From Bacteroidota bacterium (GTDB lineage: Bacteria; Bacteroidota; Bacteroidia; Cytophagales; Cytophagaceae): 64,000 bases of DNA. The notes under the pieces were generated by a model. The model searched no databases, had not been told where the DNA came from, and worked only from the letters and a program-made list of their open reading frames with translations. The number at the start of each line of letters is the position of its first letter. Positions within the stretch are counted from its first letter, which is position 1. The DNA lies in the NCBI GenBank assembly GCA_023392125.1, contig JAEVZS010000009.1, positions 1-64,000 on the forward strand, read 5' to 3'. Below, one piece after another: positions 41,175 to 50,100 of the stretch. A program made the position numbers and the translations under genes.

Positions 41175-42383
41175 ATGACAAACAGGGTGCTGATTACAGG
41201 TATGGGTATGATATCTTCCATCGGGATGAATGTGGAAGAATGTTATGCATCCCTGTTGAGCAGGCAGTCAGGCACAGACAAGGCCCGTATTCTGACTACC
41301 GTGCACCGGGATACTTATCCGGTTTCGGAGGTAAAGCTTACGGATGATGAGCTGAGTAAGCAGGCTGGCTTGTCGCAGGACAGACCATATACAAGAACCA
41401 CCCTGTTGGGCATGATTGCTGCAAAAGAGGCTTTTGAGCATGCCGGGCTGCATCAGCTCGAACGATTGCGGACTGGTATGGTATCGGGTACTTCGGTGGG
41501 AGGAATGGGTAAGACAGAATTGAATTATCTGGATTATCTCCAAATTGAGAACCCGGAACTGCTTTCAATGTATATCGATACACATGACTGTGGTGACAGC
41601 ACTCAGACTATTGCAGACACGCTCGGATGCAATGATTATGTAACAACGATCAGTACAGCCTGCTCATCGGCTGCCAATGCGATTATGCTGGGTGCCAGGC
41701 TTATCAAAAATGGCTTGTTGGACAGAGTGCTGGTAGGAGGAGTTGACTCGCTTACCAGGTTTACGCTGAATGGCTTCAATACACTGATGATTCTTGATAA
41801 AGAGCATTGTAAACCTTTTGACGGAGAACGCTGCGGCCTTAATCTCGGCGAAGCAGCCGGTTTTATTGTGCTTGAATCCGAAGCAGCCGCCCGTGAAGGA
41901 AACCGTAAAATTTACGGGCAGCTTACGGGATATGCTAATACCAACGATGCCTATCATCAGACGGCTTCCAGCCCAGAAGGAAACGGCGCCTTTCTGGCAA
42001 TGAAAAAGGCGCTGGAAAAAGCCGGAATACAACCAGATGATGTTGATTATATAAATGTACATGGAACAGGCACTCCTAATAATGATTTATCGGAAGGACG
42101 TGCCATGGAACGCCTGTTTGCCGGAAAAATTCCCCCATTCAGCTCTACCAAGTCATATACCGGCCATACACTGGGAGCAGCGGGGGGAATCGAGGCGGTA
42201 ATCTCTCTCTTATCAATTAATCATCAGGTTATATTTCCCAATCTGAATTTCAAGAATAAAATGCCCGAGCTTAATTGCGAGCCTGTAACGGAGACTGATA
42301 CCTCAGTAGCTGTAAAAACAGTGCTTTCCAATTCATTCGGGTTTGGAGGTAACAATACGTCGCTGGTTTTCTCAGCTTCATAG
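41175..42383 (+). CDS. Beta-ketoacyl-ACP synthase II-like, catalytically complete
   Basis: The protein has 402 residues. The active site is intact: TISTACSSAANAIM (Cys), NVHGTGTPNND and SYTGHTLGAAGG (His), and SNSFGFGGNN at the end. It begins with the usual RVLITGMGMISSIG. The next gene (42388) encodes a ketosynthase relative without the nucleophile, so these two may form a KS/chain-length-factor-like heterodimer, as in type II polyketide and aryl polyene systems. The ACP lies 2 nt upstream. Confidence 0.88.
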   Translation: MTNRVLITGMGMISSIGMNVEECYASLLSRQSGTDKARILTTVHRDTYPVSEVKLTDDELSKQAGLSQDRPYTRTTLLGMIAAKEAFEHAGLHQLERLRTGMVSGTSVGGMGKTELNYLDYLQIENPELLSMYIDTHDCGDSTQTIADTLGCNDYVTTISTACSSAANAIMLGARLIKNGLLDRVLVGGVDSLTRFTLNGFNTLMILDKEHCKPFDGERCGLNLGEAAGFIVLESEAAAREGNRKIYGQLTGYANTNDAYHQTASSPEGNGAFLAMKKALEKAGIQPDDVDYINVHGTGTPNNDLSEGRAMERLFAGKIPPFSSTKSYTGHTLGAAGGIEAVISLLSINHQVIFPNLNFKNKMPELNCEPVTETDTSVAVKTVLSNSFGFGGNNTSLVFSAS

Positions 42384-42387
42384 TATC

Positions 42388-43446
42388 ATGAAAATTTATA
42401 TTCGCTCATCCAGTTGTCTGTCAGCTCAGGATACCTTGTATTCTGAAGGAATGCCGGATACTTTTGTTAATACCAGCGGCCATAAACTTAAGGCTTTCGA
42501 TCCTGATTATAAGAAATATATTGCTCCTGCCGCAGCCAGACGGATGGGGCGTATCATAAAAATCGGCGTCGCATCGGCTGCTGTTTGTATGGAGCGGGCA
42601 CAGGAAAAAAATCCCGATGCGATTATTGTCGGTACTGCCATGGGCTGTGTAGAGGATACCGAAGAGTTTCTTATCAAGATGATTGATAATAAAGAAACGC
42701 TGCTCACTCCTACGTCATTTATTCAGTCTACGCATAATACAGTAGCCGGGCAAATTGCACTTCTTCTTGGCTGCAATAATTATAACTTTACCTACGTACA
42801 TCGCGGGTTTTCCTTTGAAAGCGCGCTGCTTGATGCCATGCTGCTGCTGAAGGAAAAAGAGGCGTCTTCTGTTCTGGTAGGCGGCCTTGATGAGTTGACA
42901 AACAATCACTTTGAAATATATAACAAGCTGGGCTATTGGAAAGTCAGTACTTCCTGTATCGATAGTATCAGGGATAAATCTGACGGTGTATTACCTGGAG
43001 AAGGTGCAGCATTTTTTATTCTTCGCACTGAAAAAGACGATCATACGCTTGCAGAGCTGTCCGGTCTGGAGATGATTTACAAGCCGGATGATGCATTATT
43101 GCAAAAACGGGTTCTTGAGTTATTGCAAAAACATGCACTTGCGCCTGCCGGCATCGATGCGTTGGTGCTCGGCATCAACGGACATGGTGAAGAAGACCGT
43201 TTTTTACTTTCATTAGCAGAAACGCTGTTTCCGGAAACACCCATAGCAGCTTTTAAGCATTATTGCGGAGAATATCCGACTGCTTCAGCTGCAGGACTTT
43301 ATCAGGCTGCTTATCTTATAAAAAATCAGGAAGTTTCCGAAGCTGCCTGGCAAACCGGAAACCGGCCCAAACAGATCAGCAACGTGCTTTTCTGTAATGG
43401 TTTCAGGAAAGATTACCAATCAGTTACTCTGTTGTCTAAATGCTGA
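42388..43446 (+). CDS. Ketosynthase-like protein lacking the nucleophile (chain-length-factor-like)
   Basis: The protein has 352 residues from the ATG at 42388. The overall order of ketosynthase motifs is kept (IIVGTAMGCVEDTEEF, SVLVGGLDEL, GVLPGEGAAFFIL), but the nucleophile elbow reads NYNFTYVHRGFSFESALLDA, with Arg-Gly where Cys-Ala would be. Histidine positions survive in part (INGHGEED, FKHYCGEYPTASAAG). This is the pattern of chain-length factors and of the inactive KS partner in aryl polyene loci. It is 4 nt after the active ketosynthase and overlaps the deacetylase gene by 7 nt. Confidence 0.75.
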   Translation: MKIYIRSSSCLSAQDTLYSEGMPDTFVNTSGHKLKAFDPDYKKYIAPAAARRMGRIIKIGVASAAVCMERAQEKNPDAIIVGTAMGCVEDTEEFLIKMIDNKETLLTPTSFIQSTHNTVAGQIALLLGCNNYNFTYVHRGFSFESALLDAMLLLKEKEASSVLVGGLDELTNNHFEIYNKLGYWKVSTSCIDSIRDKSDGVLPGEGAAFFILRTEKDDHTLAELSGLEMIYKPDDALLQKRVLELLQKHALAPAGIDALVLGINGHGEEDRFLLSLAETLFPETPIAAFKHYCGEYPTASAAGLYQAAYLIKNQEVSEAAWQTGNRPKQISNVLFCNGFRKDYQSVTLLSKC

Positions 43447-44216
43447 ATTTCAGGTTAACCTGTATTCTGACCGTTTCAGCTTTGCTGCTTGTGCTTATTT
43501 TCAGTATTTCAGGCCTTATTTCAATGTATTGGCTGGGACTCCCTTTGCTTTTTTTTCTGGTACTTACGGCTTCGGGCTCCGCGATAGTACAGATGGGCTT
43601 CTACCTGCCGGTATACACCTCCAACAGGCAGCTTCCGGATACGATTGCCATTACATTTGACGATGGCCCCCATGAAGAAGTAACCATGGCGCTTATGCAG
43701 GTGCTCAGAAAGCACAGGGTTGAAGCAACCTTCTTCTGTATTGGCCGGAATCTTCAAAATCGCGGAAAAATTGTCCGGCAATTATACGATGAAGGCCATT
43801 GTATAGCCAACCATACCTATAGCCACCATGGGTTTTTGCCTTTTTATACAAGCCGGAGACTTGCTGCAGATATAGAAAAAACGTCTGATTTGCTGAATAC
43901 GATTATCGGGGTACGTCCCTTGTTGTTCAGACCACCTTTTGGAGTTACAAGTCCGCCGTACGGCAATGCAGTAAAAAAGCTGGGATTAAAAACGATAGGC
44001 TGGAGCATCCGCTCACTCGATACGATAATCAGAAATCCGGAGAGGCTGATGCAGCGGGTTGACAGAAAGAGATATTATGGGGATGTACTGTTGTTTCATG
44101 ATACCAATATGGCTGTTGTTGCGTTTATCGATGAGTTTCTTGAACGGGTAAAAGCAAATGGTATTAATGTTGTACGGGTTGACAGGTTATTTAAAATACA
44201 GGCTTATGAAGAATAA
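43440..44216 (+). CDS. Polysaccharide deacetylase family (NodB) protein, membrane-anchored
   Basis: The protein has 258 residues. Two hydrophobic segments (about 8-40) anchor it in the inner membrane. The NodB domain starts at IAITFDDGPHEEVTM with the catalytic and metal aspartates, followed by NHTYSHHGFLP (metal histidines), FRPPFG and LFHDTN. The family removes N-acetyl groups from sugars, but NodB-like enzymes are regular members of flexirubin clusters, where the substrate is not known to me. It overlaps the upstream stop by 7 nt and lolA by 11 nt. Confidence 0.85.
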   Translation: MLNFRLTCILTVSALLLVLIFSISGLISMYWLGLPLLFFLVLTASGSAIVQMGFYLPVYTSNRQLPDTIAITFDDGPHEEVTMALMQVLRKHRVEATFFCIGRNLQNRGKIVRQLYDEGHCIANHTYSHHGFLPFYTSRRLAADIEKTSDLLNTIIGVRPLLFRPPFGVTSPPYGNAVKKLGLKTIGWSIRSLDTIIRNPERLMQRVDRKRYYGDVLLFHDTNMAVVAFIDEFLERVKANGINVVRVDRLFKIQAYEE

Positions 44217-44838
44217 AATTATAGCGCTTTTTTGTCTGCTTCCTATAGCCGGCTGGGCACAATATCCGGGATTTACCGAGATAAAGGAACCGAAGACAAT
44301 AACATCGAAGATCTCCGGACATGCCCGTACGATTTTTGCCATTGAAAGTGATTTTGTCCAGGAAAAAGATATTTCGGTATTATCAGAAAAAATTGTGTCA
44401 AAGGGACGGCTGATATACAAAAAAGAAAACAAGCTTCGCTGGGAATACAAGTCTCCGTTCAATTATCTGGTTATTCTCAACAACGGGAAAATATTCATCA
44501 GGGATGATACCAGAGAAAATAAGTTTGATATGCAGTCAAACAAAATGTTTCAGGAGATAAATGCCCTGATTGTCAATAGTGTTCAGGGTAATATAAGTGA
44601 ATCCAGAAACTACAGGGTAAAAGTCTATCAGGGAGAGGAATTTTATCTGGTGGATATGATTCCGTTGTCAGGTGCAGCCAGAGAGTTTTTCAGCTCGATT
44701 CAGATCTATTTTAAAAAATCGGATCTCAATGTAAGTAAAATAAACATGGTTGAGATTGCCGGAGATTACACATTAATATCGTTCACAGAGAGTGTTTACA
44801 ACAGAGAAATTTCCGATGAGAAATTTAGTTTCAGGTAG
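44206..44838 (+). CDS. LolA-like outer-membrane lipoprotein carrier family protein
   Basis: The protein has 210 residues from the ATG at 44206, giving a signal peptide (MKNKIIALFCLLPIAGWAQ). The LolA-like region carries IESDFVQEKDISVLSEKIVSK, GRLIYKKENKLRWEYKSPF and IRDDTRENKFD, close to the fold that shields a lipid in a hydrophobic cavity. Pathway-located LolA homologues occur in aryl polyene loci too. It probably ferries the lipid-like pigment or an intermediate across the periplasm rather than lipoproteins in general. It overlaps the neighbouring genes on both sides. Confidence 0.85.
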   Translation: MKNKIIALFCLLPIAGWAQYPGFTEIKEPKTITSKISGHARTIFAIESDFVQEKDISVLSEKIVSKGRLIYKKENKLRWEYKSPFNYLVILNNGKIFIRDDTRENKFDMQSNKMFQEINALIVNSVQGNISESRNYRVKVYQGEEFYLVDMIPLSGAAREFFSSIQIYFKKSDLNVSKINMVEIAGDYTLISFTESVYNREISDEKFSFR

Positions 44839-45448
44839 TCTTTGTCTGCTTGTTCTGCTGACCGCTGCCTGTTCCCAAAGGCTATATCCGGAAATCCAGG
44901 GACAGGAAATAATTCTTTCTGCTGATGAATTCAGCAAACCGGTTCCTGCAGATACCACACTTATTTACAAAACCGGAGTTGATGCGTACGGAAGGTATCT
45001 GTCAGGTCTTCTGATTATAAAATCATACAATGGAGATGACTATCGTCTGGTTTTTACCACAGAAATGGGAATGAAGCTGTTTGATTTTGAGTTTAAGGAT
45101 AATAAGTTTCATGTTCATTATTGTTTCGACAAGCTGAATAAAAAACCGGTAATCAGGCTTTTGGAAAAGGATTTTTCCATGATGCTTTGCCGGAATACCT
45201 ATGAATCAAAAGCCAGAATCGTTGATACCAATAGTTATTTGCTGGAGCAGCCCCGGGCTAAAGAGCTTTGGAAGATTGTGTCTCGTGCAGACTCCCGGCT
45301 TGCCGAAAGCATTTATAGTCTCAATCCGGAAGGAAAAACCAAATGTTTCATAAAATATGTTTATCAGGAAGGGCAATGCCCTGATATGATTCATATCGGG
45401 CATGAAAATCTGGATTTGAAAATGCAGCTTGAGTTGCTGAAACGGTAG
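44816..45448 (+). CDS. Lipoprotein of the pigment operon
   Basis: The protein has 210 residues from the ATG at 44816. The lipobox is LLTAACS, so Cys20 would be lipidated. The mature part is a beta-rich domain (VDAYGRYLSGLLIIKSYNGDDYRLVFTTE and MGMKLFDFEF) of the size of LolB/DUF-type partners. Following lolA with a 23-nt overlap, it may be the outer-membrane acceptor in a LolA-LolB-like relay for pigment. The family assignment is uncertain. Confidence 0.72.
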   Translation: MRNLVSGSLCLLVLLTAACSQRLYPEIQGQEIILSADEFSKPVPADTTLIYKTGVDAYGRYLSGLLIIKSYNGDDYRLVFTTEMGMKLFDFEFKDNKFHVHYCFDKLNKKPVIRLLEKDFSMMLCRNTYESKARIVDTNSYLLEQPRAKELWKIVSRADSRLAESIYSLNPEGKTKCFIKYVYQEGQCPDMIHIGHENLDLKMQLELLKR

Positions 45449-45551
45449 AAGTTTTGCTAAAATCATCAGACTGTTTTTGAAACCAGTTTCAGTATTGCTA
45501 CCTTTATGTGCTGATAGATTGTAGTTGTTGTTCAGAATTAAAAGATTACTT

Positions 45552-45935
45552 ATGGTTTTGTTGGATGATTTTTATACGCTGAATGCATTGACTGAAACTG
45601 AAAACGGAATTTCGGCAGAAGTGACTCTTAATCCAAAGCACAGGATATTTAATGGACATTTTCCAGAAAACCCTGTTGTACCCGGCGTTTGTATGATGCA
45701 AATGATAAAAGAGGTTTTACAGTTGTCCAGAAAAAGGACCTTTATTCTTTCCGAAGGCAGTAATGTCAAATTTATGAATATTCTTAATCCGGACGAAAAT
45801 CAGAAGGTAGAGCTGGTACATGAGATTGTCAGGGACAACGGGGAAGAAGTTAAGCTAAAAAGTACCATCCGGAACAATGAAACCGTCTTTATAAAATTTG
45901 CCGGATCCTTCAGAGAGTATAATAGGACGAAATAA
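45552..45935 (+). CDS. FabZ-like 3-hydroxyacyl-ACP dehydratase, second copy
   Basis: The protein has 127 residues from the ATG at 45552; an in-frame TTG at 45525 is an alternative. The FabZ/FabA hotdog motif is seen as HRIFNGHFPENPVVPGVCMMQM with the active-site His, followed by the central helix. The Glu expected in the helix is replaced by Gln/Met-rich residues (MMQMIKE), so Glu within MIKE may serve. It shares the olefin-forming job with the dehydratase at 34842. A 103-nt gap upstream is the widest inside the darB operon. Confidence 0.8.
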   Translation: MVLLDDFYTLNALTETENGISAEVTLNPKHRIFNGHFPENPVVPGVCMMQMIKEVLQLSRKRTFILSEGSNVKFMNILNPDENQKVELVHEIVRDNGEEVKLKSTIRNNETVFIKFAGSFREYNRTK

Positions 45936-45981
45936 AAGCTTTGATCGTTAATTCAGAAATATTTGACCTGGTTTCCTAACT

Positions 45982-47175
45982 ATGAGTGAGCAAGACTCCC
46001 GTAATCGTTTCAGGCAGTTAAATACCTGCGTAATTATTCCGACCTATAACAATGCTGCTACTATCCGTTCGGTTATTGATGGAGTCTCTGCGTATACGGA
46101 CAACATTATCGTAGTAAATGACGGATGTACAGACGACACAGACGCTATTCTCGGACAGATAGAAGGCATTAAGATTGTGCGTCATGAGATCAACAGGGGG
46201 AAAGGAGTTGCCTTGCAGACAGGATTCAGGGCCGCAGTCAGTTTCGGGTATCGTTATGCCATCACAATAGACAGCGATGGACAGCATTTTCCGGAAGACC
46301 TTCATACATTTCTGGATAAGATCGAGCAAAATCCGGATGCACTGATAGTAGGTGCCAGAAATATGGATCAGGAATCCGTACCTGGTAAAAGCAGCTTTGG
46401 CAATAAGTTCAGCAATTTCTGGTTTCGGTTTGAGACAGGCATTACCTTGCCGGATACCCAGTCCGGATACAGGCTTTATCCGGTTCAAAAACTAAAAGAT
46501 TTCCGCTGGTTTACCAACAAATATGAATTTGAGATAGAAGTTCTTGTCCGGGCAGCCTGGCACGATATTACTGTCTTATCGGTCCCAGTCAGTGTGTATT
46601 ATGCCCCCAGAGAGAGCCGTATTTCTCATTTCAGACCTTTCAGAGATTTCTCGAGAGTGAGTGTGCTCAATACGGTCCTTGTTCTGATAACCCTCTTGTA
46701 CATCAAGCCAAGAAACTTTCTCCGTCTGTTTCAAAAAAAAAACCTTAGGAATACGCTGAACACCTATCTGATCAAACCTCAGGAATCCGATCTGAACAAG
46801 GTAGCAGCACTCTCTTTCGGTGTTTTTATGGGTATTGTGCCTATATGGGGATTTCAGCTTATTGTAGGTATTACACTATGCCATCTTCTTAAGCTGAATA
46901 AAGCATTGTTTGTTATGGCTGCCCATATCAGTATTCCTCCGATGATTCCCCTTATTTTGTTTCTGAGCCATTATACCGGCGGCATAGTGCTTCAAAGAAA
47001 CACAGATATGGAATTTACCAGAGAGCTTACACTCCAGAGCTTCCATAATGAAATGATCCAGTATATCATCGGAGCAGTCATCTTTGCGATGCTGGCAGCA
47101 TTGCTTACAGGTATGCTTAGTTTTCTTGTTCTTAAATCCTTTTCGTCCGGAAAAATATCAAAATCTACCATTTAG
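45982..47175 (+). CDS. GT2 glycosyltransferase fused to a DUF2062 membrane domain
   Basis: The protein has 397 residues. The N-terminal 230 residues are a dolichyl-phosphate-mannose-synthase-like GT2 domain: VIIPTYNNAATIRSVIDG, VVNDGCTDDT, and the metal-binding IDSDGQHFPEDL. Hydrophobic segments follow, including a DUF2062 domain (ALSFGVFMGIVPIWGFQLI) in the last 120 residues. This architecture occurs in Bacteroidota pigment loci. It probably transfers a sugar to a lipid at the inner membrane; flexirubins themselves are not glycosylated as far as I know, so the acceptor is unclear. Confidence 0.82.
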   Translation: MSEQDSRNRFRQLNTCVIIPTYNNAATIRSVIDGVSAYTDNIIVVNDGCTDDTDAILGQIEGIKIVRHEINRGKGVALQTGFRAAVSFGYRYAITIDSDGQHFPEDLHTFLDKIEQNPDALIVGARNMDQESVPGKSSFGNKFSNFWFRFETGITLPDTQSGYRLYPVQKLKDFRWFTNKYEFEIEVLVRAAWHDITVLSVPVSVYYAPRESRISHFRPFRDFSRVSVLNTVLVLITLLYIKPRNFLRLFQKKNLRNTLNTYLIKPQESDLNKVAALSFGVFMGIVPIWGFQLIVGITLCHLLKLNKALFVMAAHISIPPMIPLILFLSHYTGGIVLQRNTDMEFTRELTLQSFHNEMIQYIIGAVIFAMLAALLTGMLSFLVLKSFSSGKISKSTI

Positions 47176-47192
47176 AATTCTTGCAGTAAAAT

Positions 47193-50100
47193 ATGAGTAA
47201 CCTGTTGATCAGGCTTTTTGAGGCCGCTTCCGGAAAGCGCAGCACTTTTTTTGTGATTATCGGCCTCGTGCTGGCGATTGCTCTTTTTTTTGCCTCACGT
47301 CTGAGGCTGAAAGAAGATATTTCTGCCATGATGCCGCGCGATCCTAAAATTGAGAAGATGAATCAGATCATTCAGCATTCACGATTCTCTGACAAGCTGG
47401 TAGTAAATATTTTTCTTAAAGATTCACTTGCCCAATCCGACCCGGATCTGCTGATTGCATTTGCTGACAGTCTGTCTGATGCGCTTCAGCCGCTGGTGCC
47501 GGGTTATCTGGAACAAGTCAGAGACAAGGTTTCTGATCATGCCATCACGGATATTTTTGCTTCAGTCAATGATAATCTGCCGGTGTTTCTGACAGAAGAA
47601 GACTATGAAAGGCTGGATACCATTCTGCAGCCTGATAATCTTCGCAGACAGCTGGAAAATAACTACAAGCTTCTGATCTCACCGGCCAGTCTGGTGATGA
47701 AAAAGATTGTCATTCAGGATCCGCTGGGTATGAGCGGCAATGTGCTGAAAAAGCTCCGTAATCTTGAAGTCGAGGATAATTTTGAGCTTTACGACAATCA
47801 TATCCTTACAAAGGACAGAAAAAACCTGCTTCTTTTCATAGTCCCGGCCAACCCGCCCAACGAAACTGGTATAAACTCAATAATGCTGCAAAAGATGGAT
47901 AGTGTGTTTGCAGCGGTAGGGCAGAGCTTTGATCATACAATAGAGGCGCAATATTTCGGGGCTGCAGCAATGGCGGCTGGTAATGCCGAACGGATAAAAT
48001 CCGATCTGATGATCACCATTACGCTTGCTGTTACAGTGCTGGTGGTATTTATGGGGCTGTTTTTCAGACGGGCCGGGATTGTGCTGATTATCTTTTTACC
48101 GGTAATAATCGGCGGTATCATATCACTTGCCGTCATGTATTTTCTTAAGCATGAGGTTTCCGCAATAGCCCTGGGAATGGGATCTGTTCTGCTTGGTATT
48201 ACCGTTGATTATTCCTTACATATTTTTACCCATTTCCGGAATACGGGATCGGTCAAAGCGGTACTCAGGGATTTACCCATGCCTCTTATGCTTAGTGGTG
48301 TCATTACGGCAAGCTCTTTTCTGTGTCTTATGTTTGTCAAATCCGATGCGCTGAAAGATCTTGGACTCTTTGCCGCCATCAGTGTCATCAATGCCCTGCT
48401 GGCAGGTTTGATTGTCTTGCCGCATTTTCTCAAAAAGACCCGGAAAAAGGAGGACGACCCGGGTTCCGGCATCAGCTTTATCGACCGTTTTACCTCCTAT
48501 AGGTACGACCGCAACAAAGGGCTGCTTGCTGCTATTGCCATTATTACCCTTGTATCGTTTTTTACCGCCGGTAATTTCAGGTTCGAAACGGACATGATGA
48601 AGATGAATTATGTATCCGATAAACTGTATGAGGCGGAAAAGAATTTGTACAGGATCAGCAATATTGCCCATAAGTCATTATATGTTGTTGCATCCGGAAA
48701 TTCTCTGGAAGAAGCGCTTGAGGCCAATGAAGGAGTATCTGCGGCGCTTGTCAGGCTGAAAGAGGAAGGAGTGGTGCGCAGTATTGCCGGAGTCAATGAT
48801 TTTCTTATCAGCCAGCGTACCCAGCAGCAGCGGATAGACCGGTGGAATCAGTTCTGGACTGCCGAACGGAAAGACAGTGTGCGCAGGCATCTGCTGGATA
48901 TCGGGAGCAGCTACAAGTTTTCCGGACAGGCCTTTGCCCCGTTCTTTAAAAGTCTCGGGCATGAATATAAACCTGTTGCGATTACAGATCTCAGCGAAAT
49001 GAAGAGGCTGTTTTTTGATGAATATCTTTCCGAGCGCTCCTCAATGGTTACACTTGCCTCCCTGCTCAAGGTCGATCCGGACAAGAAAGAGCTTGTACAG
49101 GAATATATCAGCGAAGATGATCATATTACGATTCTGGACCGTCAGTATATGACCTCGCGTTTTGTGGAGCTGATGAGTGAAGATTTCAATACACTCGAAG
49201 TTCTGTCGCTTGGCCTTGTGTTTCTGGTGCTGGTGCTTTCCTATGGTCGTCTGGAGCTTGGGATCATCGCTTTTGTTCCGATGATTCTGAGCTGGCTCTG
49301 GACATTAGGCCTTATGGGACTGCTCGGCATCAAGTTTAATATTATCAACATTATCATATCCACCTTTATTCTGGGACTCGGCATTGACTACAGTATATTC
49401 ATCATGAGCGGTCTGATGGATGAATATACCAGGGGCATCAGGCATCTGGCTACTTTCAAAACCTCTATATTTCTTTCAGCTTTTACTTCCATAACAGGTA
49501 TCGGGGCGCTTATTTTTGCCGAGCATCCGGCCCTGCGCTCAGTAGCGGTATTGTCAATCATCGGGATGTGCTCCGTGATCACAATCAGCTTTGTGCTGCA
49601 GCCTCTGCTCTTCCGGCTGCTCATATCCGACAGAGTACAGAAAGGCTACAATCCGGCAACAGCTGCCGCTTTACTGGTTTCTGTCTGGGTATATAGCATT
49701 TTCATCATCGGATGTGTAATACTGACAATACTTGCCACGCTGGTTTTTCCTGTTCTGCCTTTGCAGCGGTCCTCAAAGAAAAAAGCTTATCACCGTCTAC
49801 TGACGGGGTTTGCTCGTTTGCTGATCCGTATTGCTCCCGGAAAACGTCTGACTATTCTGGATCAGGGAAATGAAAACTTCGGAAAGCCAGCTATTGTGAT
49901 CAGTAATCATCAGTCCTTTCTTGATATTTTGATAATGCTGGCCGTATCACCCAGGCTGATTCTGATGACGAATCAATGGGTATGGAACTCACCGATTGTA
50001 GGGCCTCTTGTACGGTACGCGGATTCGGTACCGGCTTTTGAGGGAATTGAATCCAATACGGATCTGGTGCTCGATAAACTCAGAGAAGGATTTTCCATCG

